From assembly GCA_030180135.1 (NCBI GenBank), contig CM058233.1, positions 104,325,994-104,389,993 on the forward strand: DNA of 64,000 nucleotides. The letters are read 5' to 3'. Positions 1 to 11,652 of this stretch are shown here, piece by piece (within the stretch, counting starts at the first letter, position 1; the number at the start of each line of letters is the position of its first letter). The notes beneath the pieces are model-generated. The model did not search any database and was not told the DNA's origin. It saw only the letters and a list, made by a program, of their open reading frames with translations. Source of the DNA: Orychophragmus violaceus (Eukaryota > Streptophyta > Magnoliopsida > Brassicales > Brassicaceae). The position numbers were made by a program, and so were the translations under genes.

Positions 1-1260
1 CATTGGCATACTGATCATCAAGGGGACCTTCATACAAGTTCTCAACACGGTACCTCTGTGCAGTGTGGGGAGAAGGAAGGTGAAAGATCATCATCTCAAG
101 TAGAGCAGTACTGGCGGGAAGCCATGTCTGCATGACACGCTTCATCAAAGGTTTACCCATCAGCTCCTTCTCATCAGACTTCATCTGGACACCAAGCTTC
201 TGCAACATAGGCCACAACTTGTCCTTCTGGTCATTCATGCAAGTGGCAATGATCTGCTTGATGGGTTCATAACAGAATTGGACAAACCCACGCTTGCAGG
301 TCGGGGAACCAGTGTTTTTGCCACTCCATTTCCTTGTAGCAGGGTCAAAGAAATTCTCACCCCACAGCCTCTCCATCATTTTAGTTTCATCAACACCAAA
401 CTTGGAAGCATACATCTTAGCAAAGTTTGTTAGAGTGAAAGCCCATCCGTGAAGACCAGCAGAGAAGGCCACTGTTCCCTTTTCTGGGTAGACCTGAACA
501 TCACCAAGAAGAGGGTCTTCATAGGTCGCCATGATAACATTAGCATTCTCAATCACCCTCTGGAAAGTCTGGTAAGCCTCCTCACCATCAACCTGCAGCT
601 CAAGGAAACACCTGTCCATCTTGTTAACAGTCAGCACAGGCCTAATCCTTTCACCAAGGGCCTGACGGAGCACAGTCTCAGTTTGCACACAGACACCCTC
701 AATACAGTCGACCACCACAAGAGCACCATCTGTAATACGGAGAGCAGCAGTGACCTCTGATGAAAAGTCAACGTGTCCAGGGGAGTCAATGAGATTGATA
801 AGGTATTCATTTCCATCTCTGGCCCCAGTGAAACTCTTCAAGGAAGCATCAGTCATCTCGTAGTAGAGAGAGATACCAGTGGACTTGATAGTGATACCAC
901 GTTCTGCCTCATCAGCACGGGTATCAGTCATACGCACATCACCAGCAACTTCTTGGGCAATGATACCAGCAGCAGCAACCAAGGAGTCAGTGAGGGTGGA
1001 TTTACCTGTCGATCAAGAAAGAAATACATTAGCTTAAGCATAAATAAGGCTTAAAGACTAGATTTTGAACTTGAATAAAGAAAGAGATGAAGACAGTACC
1101 ATGGTCGACATGGGCAATAACGGACATATTACGGATGTTGTGTTTGTAGTCCATAATCCTACGAAGCTCATCGGCTGTGAACTTCACCTGCAAGTTCATA
1201 ATGAGTTAGAATCAAGAAAGATATAAAGGTGAAACATAATGAAACTAGAAGGCTTACCAT
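1..1260 (-). CDS. LOS1: Eukaryotic elongation factor 2 (eEF2, LOS1-like), 5' part only
   Basis: Translational GTPase that moves peptidyl-tRNA and mRNA through the ribosome in the cytosol. The coding start is the ATG at 1260-1258, immediately followed by an intron donor, so exon 1 codes for Met alone. Exon 2 is 1187-1100 and exon 3 runs from 1005 to the window edge; all junctions are GT-AG and the frame holds. About 365 of roughly 843 residues are present. The G-domain motifs are all visible: P-loop AHVDHGKST, switch RGITIK, DSPGHVD and NKMD. A 5'UTR intron (about 1296-1768) precedes the start, as is common in plant eEF2 genes. The C-terminal part, including the diphthamide region, lies outside the window. 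Arabidopsis does not have eEF2 next to NPGR2, so this is either a rearrangement or a transposed copy. Identification is secure; orthology to LOS1 is inferred. Confidence 0.95.
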
Positions 1261-1822
1261 TTTGTTCAACTTTTATTTGTCCCCTACAAATCTCTGCAAT
1301 CACAGAAACAATAATTAGTCAATTAAAATAAAACGATCAAAAAAATTATGCCATAATAGAACGTAAGAGAGGAATATTGAAAATTTCAGTTGTATCCTAT
1401 ACAATAATAAACGAATGCAGCAGAACAGTATAACTTTCATAAGATATATTCATAAACAAATCATGCGATTTATAGCAAGAAATAATTAGATAAAGGTCAA
1501 AAATGAAGAACAGCTAACAATGAAGAAATAATTTGATTTTGTCATCTTGAAACGATTTCTAAGGCCAGATCTAAGCAACAACGGGAATACAACAAGGGAG
1601 CAGTAGCATACACAACAAGAAGCAAGGGATTGTCATAATAATAATCAAATCAAATCAAATCAACGGATCTAAAGCTAAAATTATGCAGGTCGAAAACAAA
1701 TAGACATCATCAATCAGACTTGGAACATGGAAAATTGAATCGAGAAAAAAACGAAGAAACTGGACTAACCTGAATCGGCCAAAGGAAGAGAGAGTAGGGA
1801 GGCGTTAAAGCAGTGGTAAGCT

Positions 1823-1948
1823 AAATATATAGCCGTGATTGAGATGCCAAGAGTATATGCTGTTTCTCGTCTAGGGTTTTCGCTGTGAGTCTTGATGGAC
1901 CCCAAGCCCAATAATTAAAATTTTGTTTACGTATTATAAGCAAGCCCA
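1823..1948 (-). promoter_or_regulatory. eEF2 promoter: TATA box, telo-box and two site II elements
   Basis: Read on the minus strand, a TATATATTT box lies near 1823-1832, a telo-box AAACCCTA at 1879-1872, and TGGGCT site II elements at 1910-1905 and 1948-1943. Telo-box plus site II is the known combination in promoters of plant translation genes, which fits the eEF2 assignment. The motif positions are seen directly; their function here is inferred. Confidence 0.7.
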
Positions 1949-2564
1949 ATGCAAGTATAAACACGTTTTATCAAGGTTTTGCAAATTTTCACTCAAAACA
2001 TAAAGTTCACAAAAACAAAATTAAAAAGGAAACATTGCTTTGTGTATGGTTTTTAAAAAAAATACGAATTGACCGAAGAAGGTGTTACTATAAATAGAGA
2101 GAACTTAATTAGCATTTCATCTTCATAACTAGTAGTGTTGATTTGTTCAACTAAAATTATGCAAAACAATTTTTTTGATTTGAATAATTTTTTTTTTGAA
2201 AGAGTGTTAAATTTATTCAAATAAAAAAAACTGTTCTTACAGTCACTGCAACTTTAACTGATATGTACAACTTTATGCAAAACAATTTACAAATGAATAA
2301 ATAAAATATTTTTGGCTCAAAGAAGAGGTTGGTGTTATCCTTTAACGCCCGGTCATTGTTTTTTTCCGTAAGGTGATTTATTCTACTTAAATCGTATTTA
2401 TCATATCTTCTCTAAACACATATATAAAAGTAATGTTTCCATTTTTTGTTTCCTTTAAAATATAAAATAAAATATATAAACTCGAACTGAGCATCATAAT
2501 TTTTCATAACAAACAATAATTAAGCGTTGCAGAAATTGTACTACTCGGCAATGGATAAGTTAGT
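1949..2564. other. Intergenic, AT-rich, no gene seen
   Basis: About 600 bp between the eEF2 promoter and the TRM7-like fragment. It is AT-rich with poly-A/T runs, and I see no supported open frame, RNA gene or complete transposon end. Confidence 0.6.
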
Positions 2565-2960
2565 TGTGAATAGCTTCTGATTTGTTTACCAAGATCGTTT
2601 CCACTTGAAGGGCGTCCGACTTTCTCCAATCTCTCAGGTTAAATCCTTGTGGTGGGGAGTACTTTTCGCAGACCGCAAAAGCCTCTATAAAAACATAGTA
2701 GAAGAATAATGCATATCAGAATCTATAAGAAATATGCAACATTTTACCTCTTTGATCATTAACCTCTAAGTGTAAGCAATCATATGTGAAACTTAATACT
2801 CTCTTTTTTACCTATACTCAAATAATTATATCAGTAAAAGCAACCGTTCATTCAAAAGCACAACAATATCCTACAACTCACCTGAGGCTTGTATCTTTTC
2901 CCCGGAACAATAAACTTTCCACCTTCTTTCAGAACATGGGTTACAATCGTAACGGGAAAA
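2565..2960 (-). pseudogene. Decayed fragment of an FtsJ/TRM7-like tRNA 2'-O-methyltransferase
   Basis: Two exon-like blocks on the minus strand resemble the C-terminal half of plant TRM7 (a methyltransferase for anticodon-loop riboses). Block one (about 2960-2880) reads VTIVTHVLKEGGKFI, then shifts frame to FRGKDTSL after a short deletion. Block two (about 2692-2570) reads EAFAVCEKYSPPQGF and shifts frame to LEKVGRPSSGNDL. Both shifts break the protein, and the N-terminal SAM-binding part is missing. The family match is from memory of the TRM7 C-terminal motifs (EAFAVCENYFPPEGF and LLEKVG). It looks like a dead duplicate, because the exon order and an apparent intron between the blocks are kept, which argues against a retrocopy. 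Confidence 0.6.
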
Positions 2961-3689
2961 AAAAAATATAATTTGTTTTGTTACTATCCATGACAAACAT
3001 ACTCCGAGTCAATGCTAACTTTTTTGTTCAAACATGACATGCCGATTCTTGCAAAAAAAAAAAAAAACAAGCACCTTACCACTAGTATGAGTTGGAGCTG
3101 GACAAATTCATCTGTCATTCAAACCGGCCGTAATACACGAAACGACACCGTCTCGATTTTATCAACGAAGACAAATATTCTGGACATATAACAGACCCAA
3201 ATCAAAGCCCAGTGACACAAATAGAAACGATCAAAGCCCAGTGATATAAATCAATACTATAAAAGTTGAATTGCATCTCCTGGTGTTGACACCTCAGCAC
3301 TCGTATTGCTTGAAGTGTTAACACCTGTTTTAATGAAAAAAAATCTACACCAATCAAAATATAACAATTTGACACATCATTTACCATCTGTAAACATTAC
3401 CAAAAACCACAACACATCCAGCTCATTCATCGATCAAACACAAAGTTTTCTCTCTAACCCTAGCCTTCCTCTACCTTCTCCGGTCTCGTCTCTATCCCCA
3501 AACAGCATCAGAAATTCGATTCGGCTTACATTCGGATCCGTGACTCTAACCCTAACTTGTCTCTACCTTTTTTTGTCGTTTGTATCCTCTGCAATTTGAT
3601 TCTTCGTACACTCTGATCCGCAGTCAAATCCGTTCCCGATCTGCTCAATCCATCTCTTTAGAACCCTGCGTTTATACTGATCTTCTACC

Positions 3690-5580
3690 AATTGGCTTTT
3701 TCGGATTAAGAATCTGATGAGAGCGCAAAGTCTGAAGAGGAAGACACAAGGATGTATCCGAAGAGGAAGAAGTGGAGCATACGGACGAGGAAGATGAAGC
3801 TATATATGAAGACGATGTTCCCGAAATTGTGGTAAATAGCTTTCAACTTTGATTCATATGCCTTTGGTTATAGGATCTATCATTCAAGTTTTAATTTACT
3901 CACATTGCAAATTTTAGTGGCGATGATGGATGATTTGTAGGAAGAGAACAGAACCAATAGACCAAGGGAAGCTATATTTTGTATTTGTTTCTATATGTTT
4001 TCTACATCATCTGGTCTTTAGTAAACGAATTTTAGTTTGAGTTGTTCATGTTTCTGACTTAGGTGCCAATCAATCAGTATATGCTCTAGAACCATTTAAT
4101 GTTGGGAGGATATTACAGGCAGACATTTTCTCAAATGGACAAAAGTCACTGTTACAACAGGTGGTCCAACTGATCATGGTTGGTTTTAAGCTTGGGTGTT
4201 CGGGTACCCATTCGGGTTCGGTTCGGGTCTTTCGGGTTTTTGGGTTTTCGGGTCTAGGCATATAAGACCCATTCGGGTATTTTATAATTTCGGTTCGGGT
4301 TCGGTTCGGTTCCATTCGGGTTCGGTTCGGGTCCGGGTACCCATAAAATCATAAAACAAAAATAAAATTGGTTAATTTGAACAAAAAATTGTTAAAATGA
4401 GATAAATATAGCAAAAAAATTCGTATATTTTATTTATTTTGGGTATTTTAGCTATTTTGATCTAAAACTAACCAATATATGAATTTGTAATTATAGTTTT
4501 AAATAATTATGTTATGTTAAGTCTAAAAATAATTAATATTTTGGATATATAATTATAGTTCGGATATTTCGGGTACCCTTTTGGTTCTCGGTTCGGGTCG
4601 GGTTCGGTTTCGGTTCTTCGGGTATATAGGTTTAGGACCCATTCGGATATTTTGTCGGTTCGGATTCGGGTTCGGTTTTTCTTTTTCGGTTCGGGTTCGG
4701 TTCGGTATTTCGGTTCCGGGTTTTTTGCCCAGCCCTAGTTGGTTTTACCAAAAAACTATGGACGATACAAATATTTTAGGTGGCAATAAATTTAATGTTT
4801 GGCTTATAGAACTGCAGATTCTTTCTTGCAATCCCACATAGAGTCTCTGCTACAAAAATCAAACAGTGTTTTCAAGGTATGTTACAAAATGTGTAATGGC
4901 ATATTTTCCCTCTCGGTCTATTCGCATCCGTTATCGCACCTTTTGGTGATTTTCGCATACATCTACATCCAATCGTTCATTGTTCATCAGGACTACAATG
5001 GTGAGATGATCTTAGACCAGGTAAGAATCATCATCATCATCACGACTCACTCAAAGACCAGGTACGTATGTATCTTTATCTTTGATTGTATTATACCTGC
5101 AGATATCGAGGAGTTTGGGAGATGAAGAACAGAAGATGCTTTACGTAAAGCTCGGAGACATTCTTCAACACAAACTGCAGGGTGTGATTTAAGAAGATGT
5201 GAGTGTATGTTTTGTCACTCTGTTCTCAATTTGTGTTCTTTTGGTTAGTTTCTGGTTCTATTAGACCATGTAAAACCTTAATTTTGTTCCATGTCCAGCA
5301 ACTTATGAGAGATCTTGTTCATCCAATTAATATTCAAACGACGAGAAAACTATGACCGTTGATTAAGTCCCTCAAAAACAGAGAACGGTAGCAAAAAATT
5401 TGAAAGCAGCTGACTCGCCTAATGGAGTCACGCCGATGCTGCCTGGCCATCATGTTATAATTTCTCTACCCGGGAAAAAGCAAGGCTCTTTGGCTGCAGC
5501 GGAAGCTATAAAGAGAAGGAAAGAACTCACGAAGCTCAAGAACCTCCATGGCCGTCAATGTCGGATGCAAGTATGACAAC
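3690..5580 (+). pseudogene. Captured gene fragments inside the Helitron, source unknown
   Basis: Several stretches look like exons separated by introns. An acidic run ends at a GT near 3833 after DDVPEIV. A frame reading ISRSLGDEEQKML begins after an AG near 5103. A longer frame near 5385-5575 reads ADSPNGVTPMLPGHHV and then KKQGSLAAAEAIKRRKELTK. Together they suggest a spliced host gene captured by the Helitron, but frames do not join into one protein and I do not recognise the parent. No function is claimed. Confidence 0.35.
4187..4737. mobile_element. hAT-like non-autonomous element with GGTTCGG subterminal repeats
   Basis: Flanked by an 8-bp target duplication GTTGGTTT (4179-4186 and 4738-4745). 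Terminal inverted repeats are imperfect: TAAGCTTGGG at the left against TAGGGCTGGG read inward from the right. Both ends are dense in GGTTCGGGTT-type repeats and the middle is AT-rich, giving no transposase. The open frames rich in Phe-Gly-Arg across the ends are artefacts of the repeat. It sits inside the Helitron, so it inserted later. The 8-bp duplication and TIR base composition support hAT. Confidence 0.75.
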
Positions 5581-6069
5581 ATTACATATAGATTCATCAT
5601 CTTACCAGTTGCACCACTAAAGGTACTTCATGAACCATGATCCCTATGTTTTTGTCCGAGGCATTTCCCAATTGTTTCGGCTTTCTTTATTAAACACCGA
5701 AGTCAGAGAGTCATACTGATCCAATTGGATTATTATTATTATACTCATCCAAGATTAGTAGCGTTTTCAAGAGTTTTGTTTTAGGGTTTGTGTAATATGT
5801 TTTCAGGGGTTGTTCCATTTTTGACGATAGAATCAGTAAGGTTTTGGAGTGAAAAAAAAAAAAAAGTTATTTACCAAATAGTGAATTTTTAAAACAAATA
5901 ACATAATTTTATGTGTACAGAAAACAAATAAAAACTTGAAATCATATACGATACAAAATCAAAATATAACTAATACATAAGCAAAAACAATATAATTGTA
6001 ACAATTTTGAATATACAATATGATAGATATATAATACAATCTATTCATCGTAAAATCTATAATAAATTG

Positions 6070-6778
6070 TTAAAATAAAATCTTAATAAAATCAACCCAC
6101 AGTGTATACCTACCCCCAAATACAAAGTTCAGATCTTTCGTTGTTACCTCTTCAGCTTTACCAGAAGCTTTCAAGTCTTTGGACACACAAGAAGTGGATG
6201 GTAAAGAAGATGACAGACTTTCTGAGCGACTAAATGAATCCTTAAGTGCTTCCAAGTCATCCCTTCTAGGATAAATAAATACAGAGATACCACCATTCAG
6301 AAAAAATGTACATGGGAAGGATGAGATTCCATTCTATCGCGCATGAGAGTTTGACCGGGTAGTGAACACTGAACTTTTCAAAACGTTGAACAACATCCAT
6401 CACGGATTTGTATTTCTCGCAAGATCGAACATCTCCAACGGCTTAAGATCGATACCGATTGAGAACTCGAATGGCTTGCAATATTGAGCAACTCATCAGC
6501 TTCAGTATGTATGCAAGTAGATATAGATCTTCCATACTAGATGCGCTGTATTTTTGCAAAACAAAGTCCATGACATCATCAGAACTAGATCTAAGTATCA
6601 CACAACCAAGAACATCACATAAGTTGAACACAAGAAAAAAGGAAAAGCACAACAACCAATAAATCGATATACATACATTTGGATGTAATTCACGAAATTC
6701 ATGAAAGCCAAAAACATAGTTCACGAAATTCTTTTCTACTCTTTGTATTCCTATTAATCTAAAAAAAATTACTAGCAA
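6070..6778 (-). pseudogene. Replication protein A-like (RPA70/OB-fold) remnant
   Basis: Minus-strand frames contain segments that resemble plant RPA70-like proteins: FGFHEFRELHPN followed by CDVLGCVI, then KSVMDVVQRFEKFSVHYPV, and a Ser-rich tail SLSSSLPSTSCVSKDLKASG. Stops and gaps separate them, so no product is expected. RPA-like genes are known passengers of plant Helitrons, and this one lies at the 3' end of one. The assignment rests on pattern memory only. Confidence 0.4.
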
Positions 6779-7204
6779 ATCTTAGAATATTACTTTACAT
6801 ATTTTTATATCTTAAAAAAAAACACATAAATTTTCTTTTTCTAAAAAATCTCCGCTGCGTAGCGCGGACCAATACCTAGTTTACCTTCAAACTACGATAT
6901 GAAGTTTTGCCTCTTTTTCTCTTAAGAAAAATGGAAACATACTTTTTTTGGTCAAAGGAAATGGAAACATACTTATATCAAGTAAGATACTATTATCCAA
7001 TATGTCGTGGTCTGCCATAATTAAAGAAGTGAAGTTTACATAAGACCCGAAATGTAAAGTCTACTTTTGTTTTTTGGTTACCTAACAATGTTAAATTAGG
7101 GTTTACAGTAACAAGAAGTGTCCATATATATAATTTGTGTGCAAGAAGAAGCTAACACGATTATAAAGAAAATAACAAGAATTTGATAAGGGTACAAAGA
7201 AGAT

Positions 7205-7363
7205 ATGGAGAAGTTGGTTTGGGGACTGATTGTCTTAGGTTTGGCGTTCAGCATTGTAGTGGTTGTAAAGATATCAGGTCATCTTTGGGGAAGATGGTGC
7301 AATTACCACAAAACTGATAGATTAGCACGTACTGATGTAACTAATCAACCGGCTTTGAGGTAG
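7205..7363 (+). CDS. Possible small single-pass membrane protein (52 residues), unrecognised
   Basis: An ATG at 7205 opens a 52-codon frame ending in TAG at 7361-7363. Residues 4-22 are strongly hydrophobic (WGLIVLGLAFSIVVVVKI) and the remainder is polar and basic with a HLWGRWCNYHK stretch, which suggests a membrane anchor with a short soluble tail. A TATATATAA box lies at 7125-7133, about 75 bases upstream, a sensible distance for transcription into this frame. Neighbours are the Helitron upstream and NPGR2 downstream. I do not recognise the family. The frame could also be chance, or the first exon of a longer gene, since GAGGTAGG at the stop resembles a donor. Confidence 0.4.
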   Translation: MEKLVWGLIVLGLAFSIVVVVKISGHLWGRWCNYHKTDRLARTDVTNQPALR

Positions 7364-8787
7364 GATGATTATCTTCTTTCCCTTATTTTTTAACAATGCC
7401 TCTTGTTTCGAGCTAATACATGAAGAAACAGTGCTTTGTTTTGAGTTAATACATGTATTTTTCTTCAAAGTAGATTACTTAAGTTTAGTATCCATTATGT
7501 CACAAACATTATTGAACCGGTCAGGAAACAAGAGTGGTGCAATTGATCTGTGTTTTTATCGTCCATAATTCATTTTTTTCTTTTTCTTGTTGCTATTTCA
7601 ACTTTTATACGCTCCAACAATTATAAGTATTACTTTTAATATTTTGGGTCCCATATTTAAATAAAAGTAATATGGAAATACTTAATGAAAAACCCCCGTA
7701 ATAAAAGACATTTTCAACACGCGGAAATTATAAAAAAAAAGAAATATATAAAAAGAAAAAAAAGAATAAAGGTAATAATAACAAATGTAGCTGAGGACAG
7801 AGTTAAGTTTAACTAATGTTGACAAAAAAAAAGTTTAACTAATTTCTCCCATACATCTGTCATCTCGTGTTCCAAACAAAGCTTTGGAAAATTCCATCTG
7901 CTGTATTTATTCGCCTGCAACTATTCTTCTTCACGCCGTCTCTTTTTTTTTGTATTTTTATTTCAGTTTTAACTTTTGTAATATTACTGAAAGAACAACA
8001 AACAAAGAGGCAAAAACTCACTCACATCAATGCTAGAAAGCGACAAAGAAAAAGGCAGAGAGAAAGTAAAAGCTTAAAAGACGAGGAAGAAGAAAAGATG
8101 AGATTTTTCTTTTTCTTTTCCAATTGCTTCGCTTGATTGTTTCGAATCGGAATAAGTCTGCAGAATTTCGAGGCGACCATGTCTGTCGGCTTCTTCATTT
8201 TCTCGGTTTCTTCTTCCTTTTCTTCTTTCCCTGAAAATCAGAGGTGTGTTCTTTTGTCTCCTCCTCTGTTTCTTGATCTTCCTTGTTACTTCAATCCATC
8301 CAATTGGGTATGCGATTCGATCGAATTTAGGGTTTTTATATTGTTTTATTGTCAATGTTAGTATCAGTTTCGTTCTAAAAGTTATAGCTTTTGAATATTG
8401 AACTGACTTACAAGCCCCAAAGTCCTCGATTTTCTCGCTGATTCGCTTCATTTCTTCTTCTTCTTCTTCTAGGTGGTGAGTTTTAAGTTAAGTGCTGAAA
8501 TTGTGACGGTTCTTTATCGAAAATCGTTTCAAGGATTTGAGTTCTAGGCGTTAACTTTTAGGAATTGGATCACAAGATTTTGACTCAAGCTTTTAATTTT
8601 GTCATAAAGTTCTGATTCTCTCTGTCTATGGCAGTAAATACTGATTCATATCGCATTAATGTGAATGTTTCATTTCATGTTTCTGTTACGTTTTGATAAA
8701 AAAAAAAAAATCTGGATCTCCTTTTGAATATTCTGATATGTGTTCTTAATTATACATTTTGAAGATCATCAAACCTTCTGAGAAGCT
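7364..8787 (+). other. NPGR2 upstream region and probable 5'UTR
   Basis: The first half is AT-rich intergenic DNA. From about 7990 onward the sequence becomes CT/GA-rich, as in Brassicaceae 5'UTRs (CAAAAACTCACTCACATC near 8012), and probably contains the NPGR2 leader with at least one intron between about 8310 and 8760. Short upstream ATGs occur in this stretch (for example 8098 and 8179), so the leader may carry upstream open frames. No separate gene is supported. Confidence 0.5.
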
Positions 8788-11187
8788 ATGAAGAACAGAG
8801 AGATTAAGCCCAAGAAGTTGCATTTACGCAAACTAAGACAAAAGTTAAGGAAGATTAGAATGAAGTGTTTGTGTTCTGGTGAACAAATGAGACTCATAGA
8901 GGAAGAAGACAAGAGATCCGAGCTTGGTGTAGGCAATGTAAGCTCAGTTTTATCAGCTGCAGAGAGCGATAATGCTAAGAGACTAGATAATGGGAACATC
9001 GAAGAAGCCGAGTTGTCTCTGCGTGAGACAAGTTCACTAAACTACGAGGTACGGTCTCTTGATCACCATTGCTCATCAAAGAAAAAAGCTGTATCATTGT
9101 CTTGTTGTTAATTACAGGAGGCGAGAGCGCTCTTGGGAAGAATTGAGTATCAGAAAGGAAACATAGAGGCGGCATTGCGAGTCTATGAAGGGATTGATAT
9201 CAATGGGATCACAATCAAGATGAAAACCGCTCTAGCCGCTAGAGAAGAACGAAAACATAGAAGACGGTCTAAAGGCAGCTTTGTTCCGCCTCCTTCGATG
9301 TCTAAACATGCTGTTAGTTTGCTTTTTGAAGCTATTTTCCTCAAAGCTAAATCTCTCCAGCGTCTAGGAAGGTTCCAAGAAGCTGCGCAGTCTTGTAGAG
9401 TCATTCTTGATATAGTTGAGGCTTCTTTACCAGAAGGTATGTCAGAAAATGTGACTGGTGATCTTAAGTTGAAGGAGACTCTAACCAAAGCAGTTGAGCT
9501 GCTTCCACAGCTATGGAAACTTGCTGATTCGCCGCGTGATGCTATTTTGTCTTATAGAAGAGCGCTTCTCAATCACTGGAAACTTGATCCGGAAACCACT
9601 GCGAGGATACAGAAAGAGTATGCAGTGTTTCTTCTCTATTCCGGGGAAGAAGCTGTGCCGCCGAATCTGCGTTCTCAGACTGAGGGATCTTTCATTCCGA
9701 GGAACAATGTGGAAGAAGCTATTCTTCTTCTCATGTTACTTGTCAGGAAAGTTAACCAGAAAAGAATCTCGTGGGATCCGGTGATCTTGGACCATCTCTC
9801 GTTTGCTCTTACAATGGCAGGTGATCTAACGGCTCTGGCTAAGCAATTCGAAGAGCTTAGTCCCGAGATTATGGATCAGAGGGAACTTTATTATACATTG
9901 TCTTTGTGTTACCACGGTGCAGGGGAAGGTCTTGTTGCGCTCGGTTTACTGAGGAAGTTATTTTCAGAACGGGAGGATCCAAACCGGATATCGGGTTTGC
10001 TGATGGCTTCCAAGATATGCGGTGAGAGGTCTGGTCTCGCTGAGGAAGGTTTAGATTATGCCCGGAGAGCAATCGGAAACTTGGGGAACGAATGCGTTCA
10101 GTTAGATGGTGCAGCCCGTCTTGTTTTAGGCATTGCACTCACGGAAAGCTCAAGAACAACAGCTACTGAGACCGAGCGGTTAGCTAGGCAATCTGAGGGG
10201 ATTCAGGCGCTGGAATCTGCGGATATGACAGATCCGAGAGTCCTCCACCGTCTTGCGTTAGAGAATGCAGAGCAGAGGAAGCTGGATTCCGCGTTAGTAT
10301 ATGCTAAACAAGCGTTGAAACTTGGAGCAGAGTCGGATCTTGAAGTATGGTTGCTTTTGGCACGCGTTTTGTCTGCGAAGAAGCGGTTTTCAGACGCAGA
10401 GACCATCGTGGATGCAGCGGTTAACGAAACAGGGAAATGGGAACAGGGGAAGCTGTTGCGTTTGAAGGCAAAGCTTCGTTTAGCTAAAGGAGAAGTGAAG
10501 GATTCGATTAAGACATACACACAACTTCTTGCACTCCTTCAGGTTCAAAGCAAAAGCTTCAGTTCTGTAATGAAGCTGCCAAAGGGATATGTAGAGGGAC
10601 TGAGGAGTCTGGAGCTTGGGACGTGGCATGATCTGGCTCTTATCTACATAGACCTCTCGCAATGGCGTGACGCAGAGACATGTCTCTCGAGATCAAGACT
10701 CATCGCTCCTTACTCTCCTGTTAGATACCACACTGAAGGTATTGCATTCTTGTTCTTCCAAATGAGATTTAACTGAGCCCACAGCCTTTATCATTTGTAA
10801 ATGCAAACGTTAAAAGTGGCGTTTGAAACGTTAAATGCTTATTCATACCTATGGGCTATGGCAGGTGTGCTGTACAAGAGACAGGGCCAATTGGAAGAAG
10901 CGATGGAGGCATTCACAACTGCTTTAGACATCGATCCAATGCACGTCCCGAGCTTAATATCAAAGGCTGAGATTCTACTGGAGCTCGGGAACCGGTCAAG
11001 TATAGCAGTTGTAAGAAGCTTTTTGATGGAGGCTCTTAGGATTGATAGGATGAACCAGTCGGCTTGGTATAACCTTGGGAAGATGTTCAAAGCTGAAGGA
11101 TCCGTAGAATCTATGCAAGAAGCCGTCGAGTGTTTTCAAGCCGCCGTTACACTGGAGGAAACATTGCCAGTGGAGCCATTCAGATGA
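8788..11187 (+). CDS. NPGR2: NPGR2, no-pollen-germination-related TPR protein
   Basis: A tetratricopeptide-repeat protein related to NPG1, a calmodulin-binding protein needed for pollen germination; family members act at the plasma membrane as scaffolds for phosphoinositide kinase complexes (family knowledge). Exons are 8788-9048, 9118-10738 and 10865-11187, with GT-AG introns in frame, giving 734 residues against about 739 in Arabidopsis. The N-terminus is basic and then has MKCLCSGEQMRLIEEEDKR. TPR helices run through most of the protein, for example NYEEARALLGRIEYQKGN and the C-terminal pair GQLEEAMEAFTTALDIDP. The end PVEPFR matches NPGR2. I chose the first in-frame ATG (MKNREIKPKK); a shorter start at MKCLCSG (8860) is possible. 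The protein matches NPGR2 far better than NPGR1. Confidence 0.95.
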
Positions 11188-11652
11188 TTCTTTTTTGGTT
11201 ATGGTTTCTCTTGCCCCTATTTTTTGTATTTGTTTTTGATAGATGAATATAAGATATAAAGATGTATGTGTGTGTATCTCATTTTATGTGAAGTTTATAA
11301 ACATTTTGTAATACACAGCTGAAAAGAGAGAATTTTATGGAGAGAAAAACTGACGGTTTCATGTTCTACAAATATCAAAACATAGAATCTGTATTATCCG
11401 TAAACTAATGATGCGTTAAGCATTTAGATTACATTCAAATGATGAAGATTATCCCAAACTAATTCTTATTTGTTTTTGGTTTTCTTCTTTAGGGATCTGT
11501 TATTTGTCTACACAGCAGAGTTGAGAGTGTCTTCCATCAGAATAATAGTTAAACAGTTGAGAGAGAAGCCTTGAAGACCCTCAAGAGAAGAGAGCTCTCC
11601 CTCTCTATCTCTCACTGTTAAACTCTGGCCAAGTCTTAGTTGAGAGATCCTT
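11188..11652. other. Convergent 3' ends of NPGR2 and PHR1
   Basis: Only 465 bp separate the two stop codons. The stretch must hold both 3'UTRs and polyadenylation regions (AT-rich, for example AATATAAGATATAAAG near 11246). The two transcripts may overlap. No other gene is seen. Confidence 0.6.

Larger units (their letters stand above)
3251..6879 (+). mobile_element. Non-autonomous Helitron carrying gene fragments
   Basis: The 5' end is TCAATACTATAAAAG preceded by A (3250). The 3' end has a GC-rich hairpin (CCGCTGCGTAGCGCGG, 6852-6867) about ten bases before CTAG (6876-6879), followed by T. This is Helitron structure: insertion between A and T, 5' TC, 3' hairpin plus CTRR. The 5' end shares GGTGTTGACACCTCAGC with the element at 14895-17745, so they are one family. 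No complete Rep/helicase gene is present. Inside are exon-like pieces: an acidic segment near 3750-3835, a frame near 5110-5195 and another near 5385-5575 that reads ADSPNGVTPMLPGHHV. I cannot name the source gene. A hAT element is nested at 4187-4737 and an RPA-like remnant lies at 6070-6778. Confidence 0.7.

Noticed and set aside
4581..4841. Open frame rich in Phe, Gly and Arg
   Set aside because: It is a reading of GGTTCGGGTT terminal repeats of the hAT element, not a gene.
9183..10520. Minus-strand open frames across NPGR2
   Set aside because: Antisense shadows of a long, GC-richer exon; no recognisable domains.
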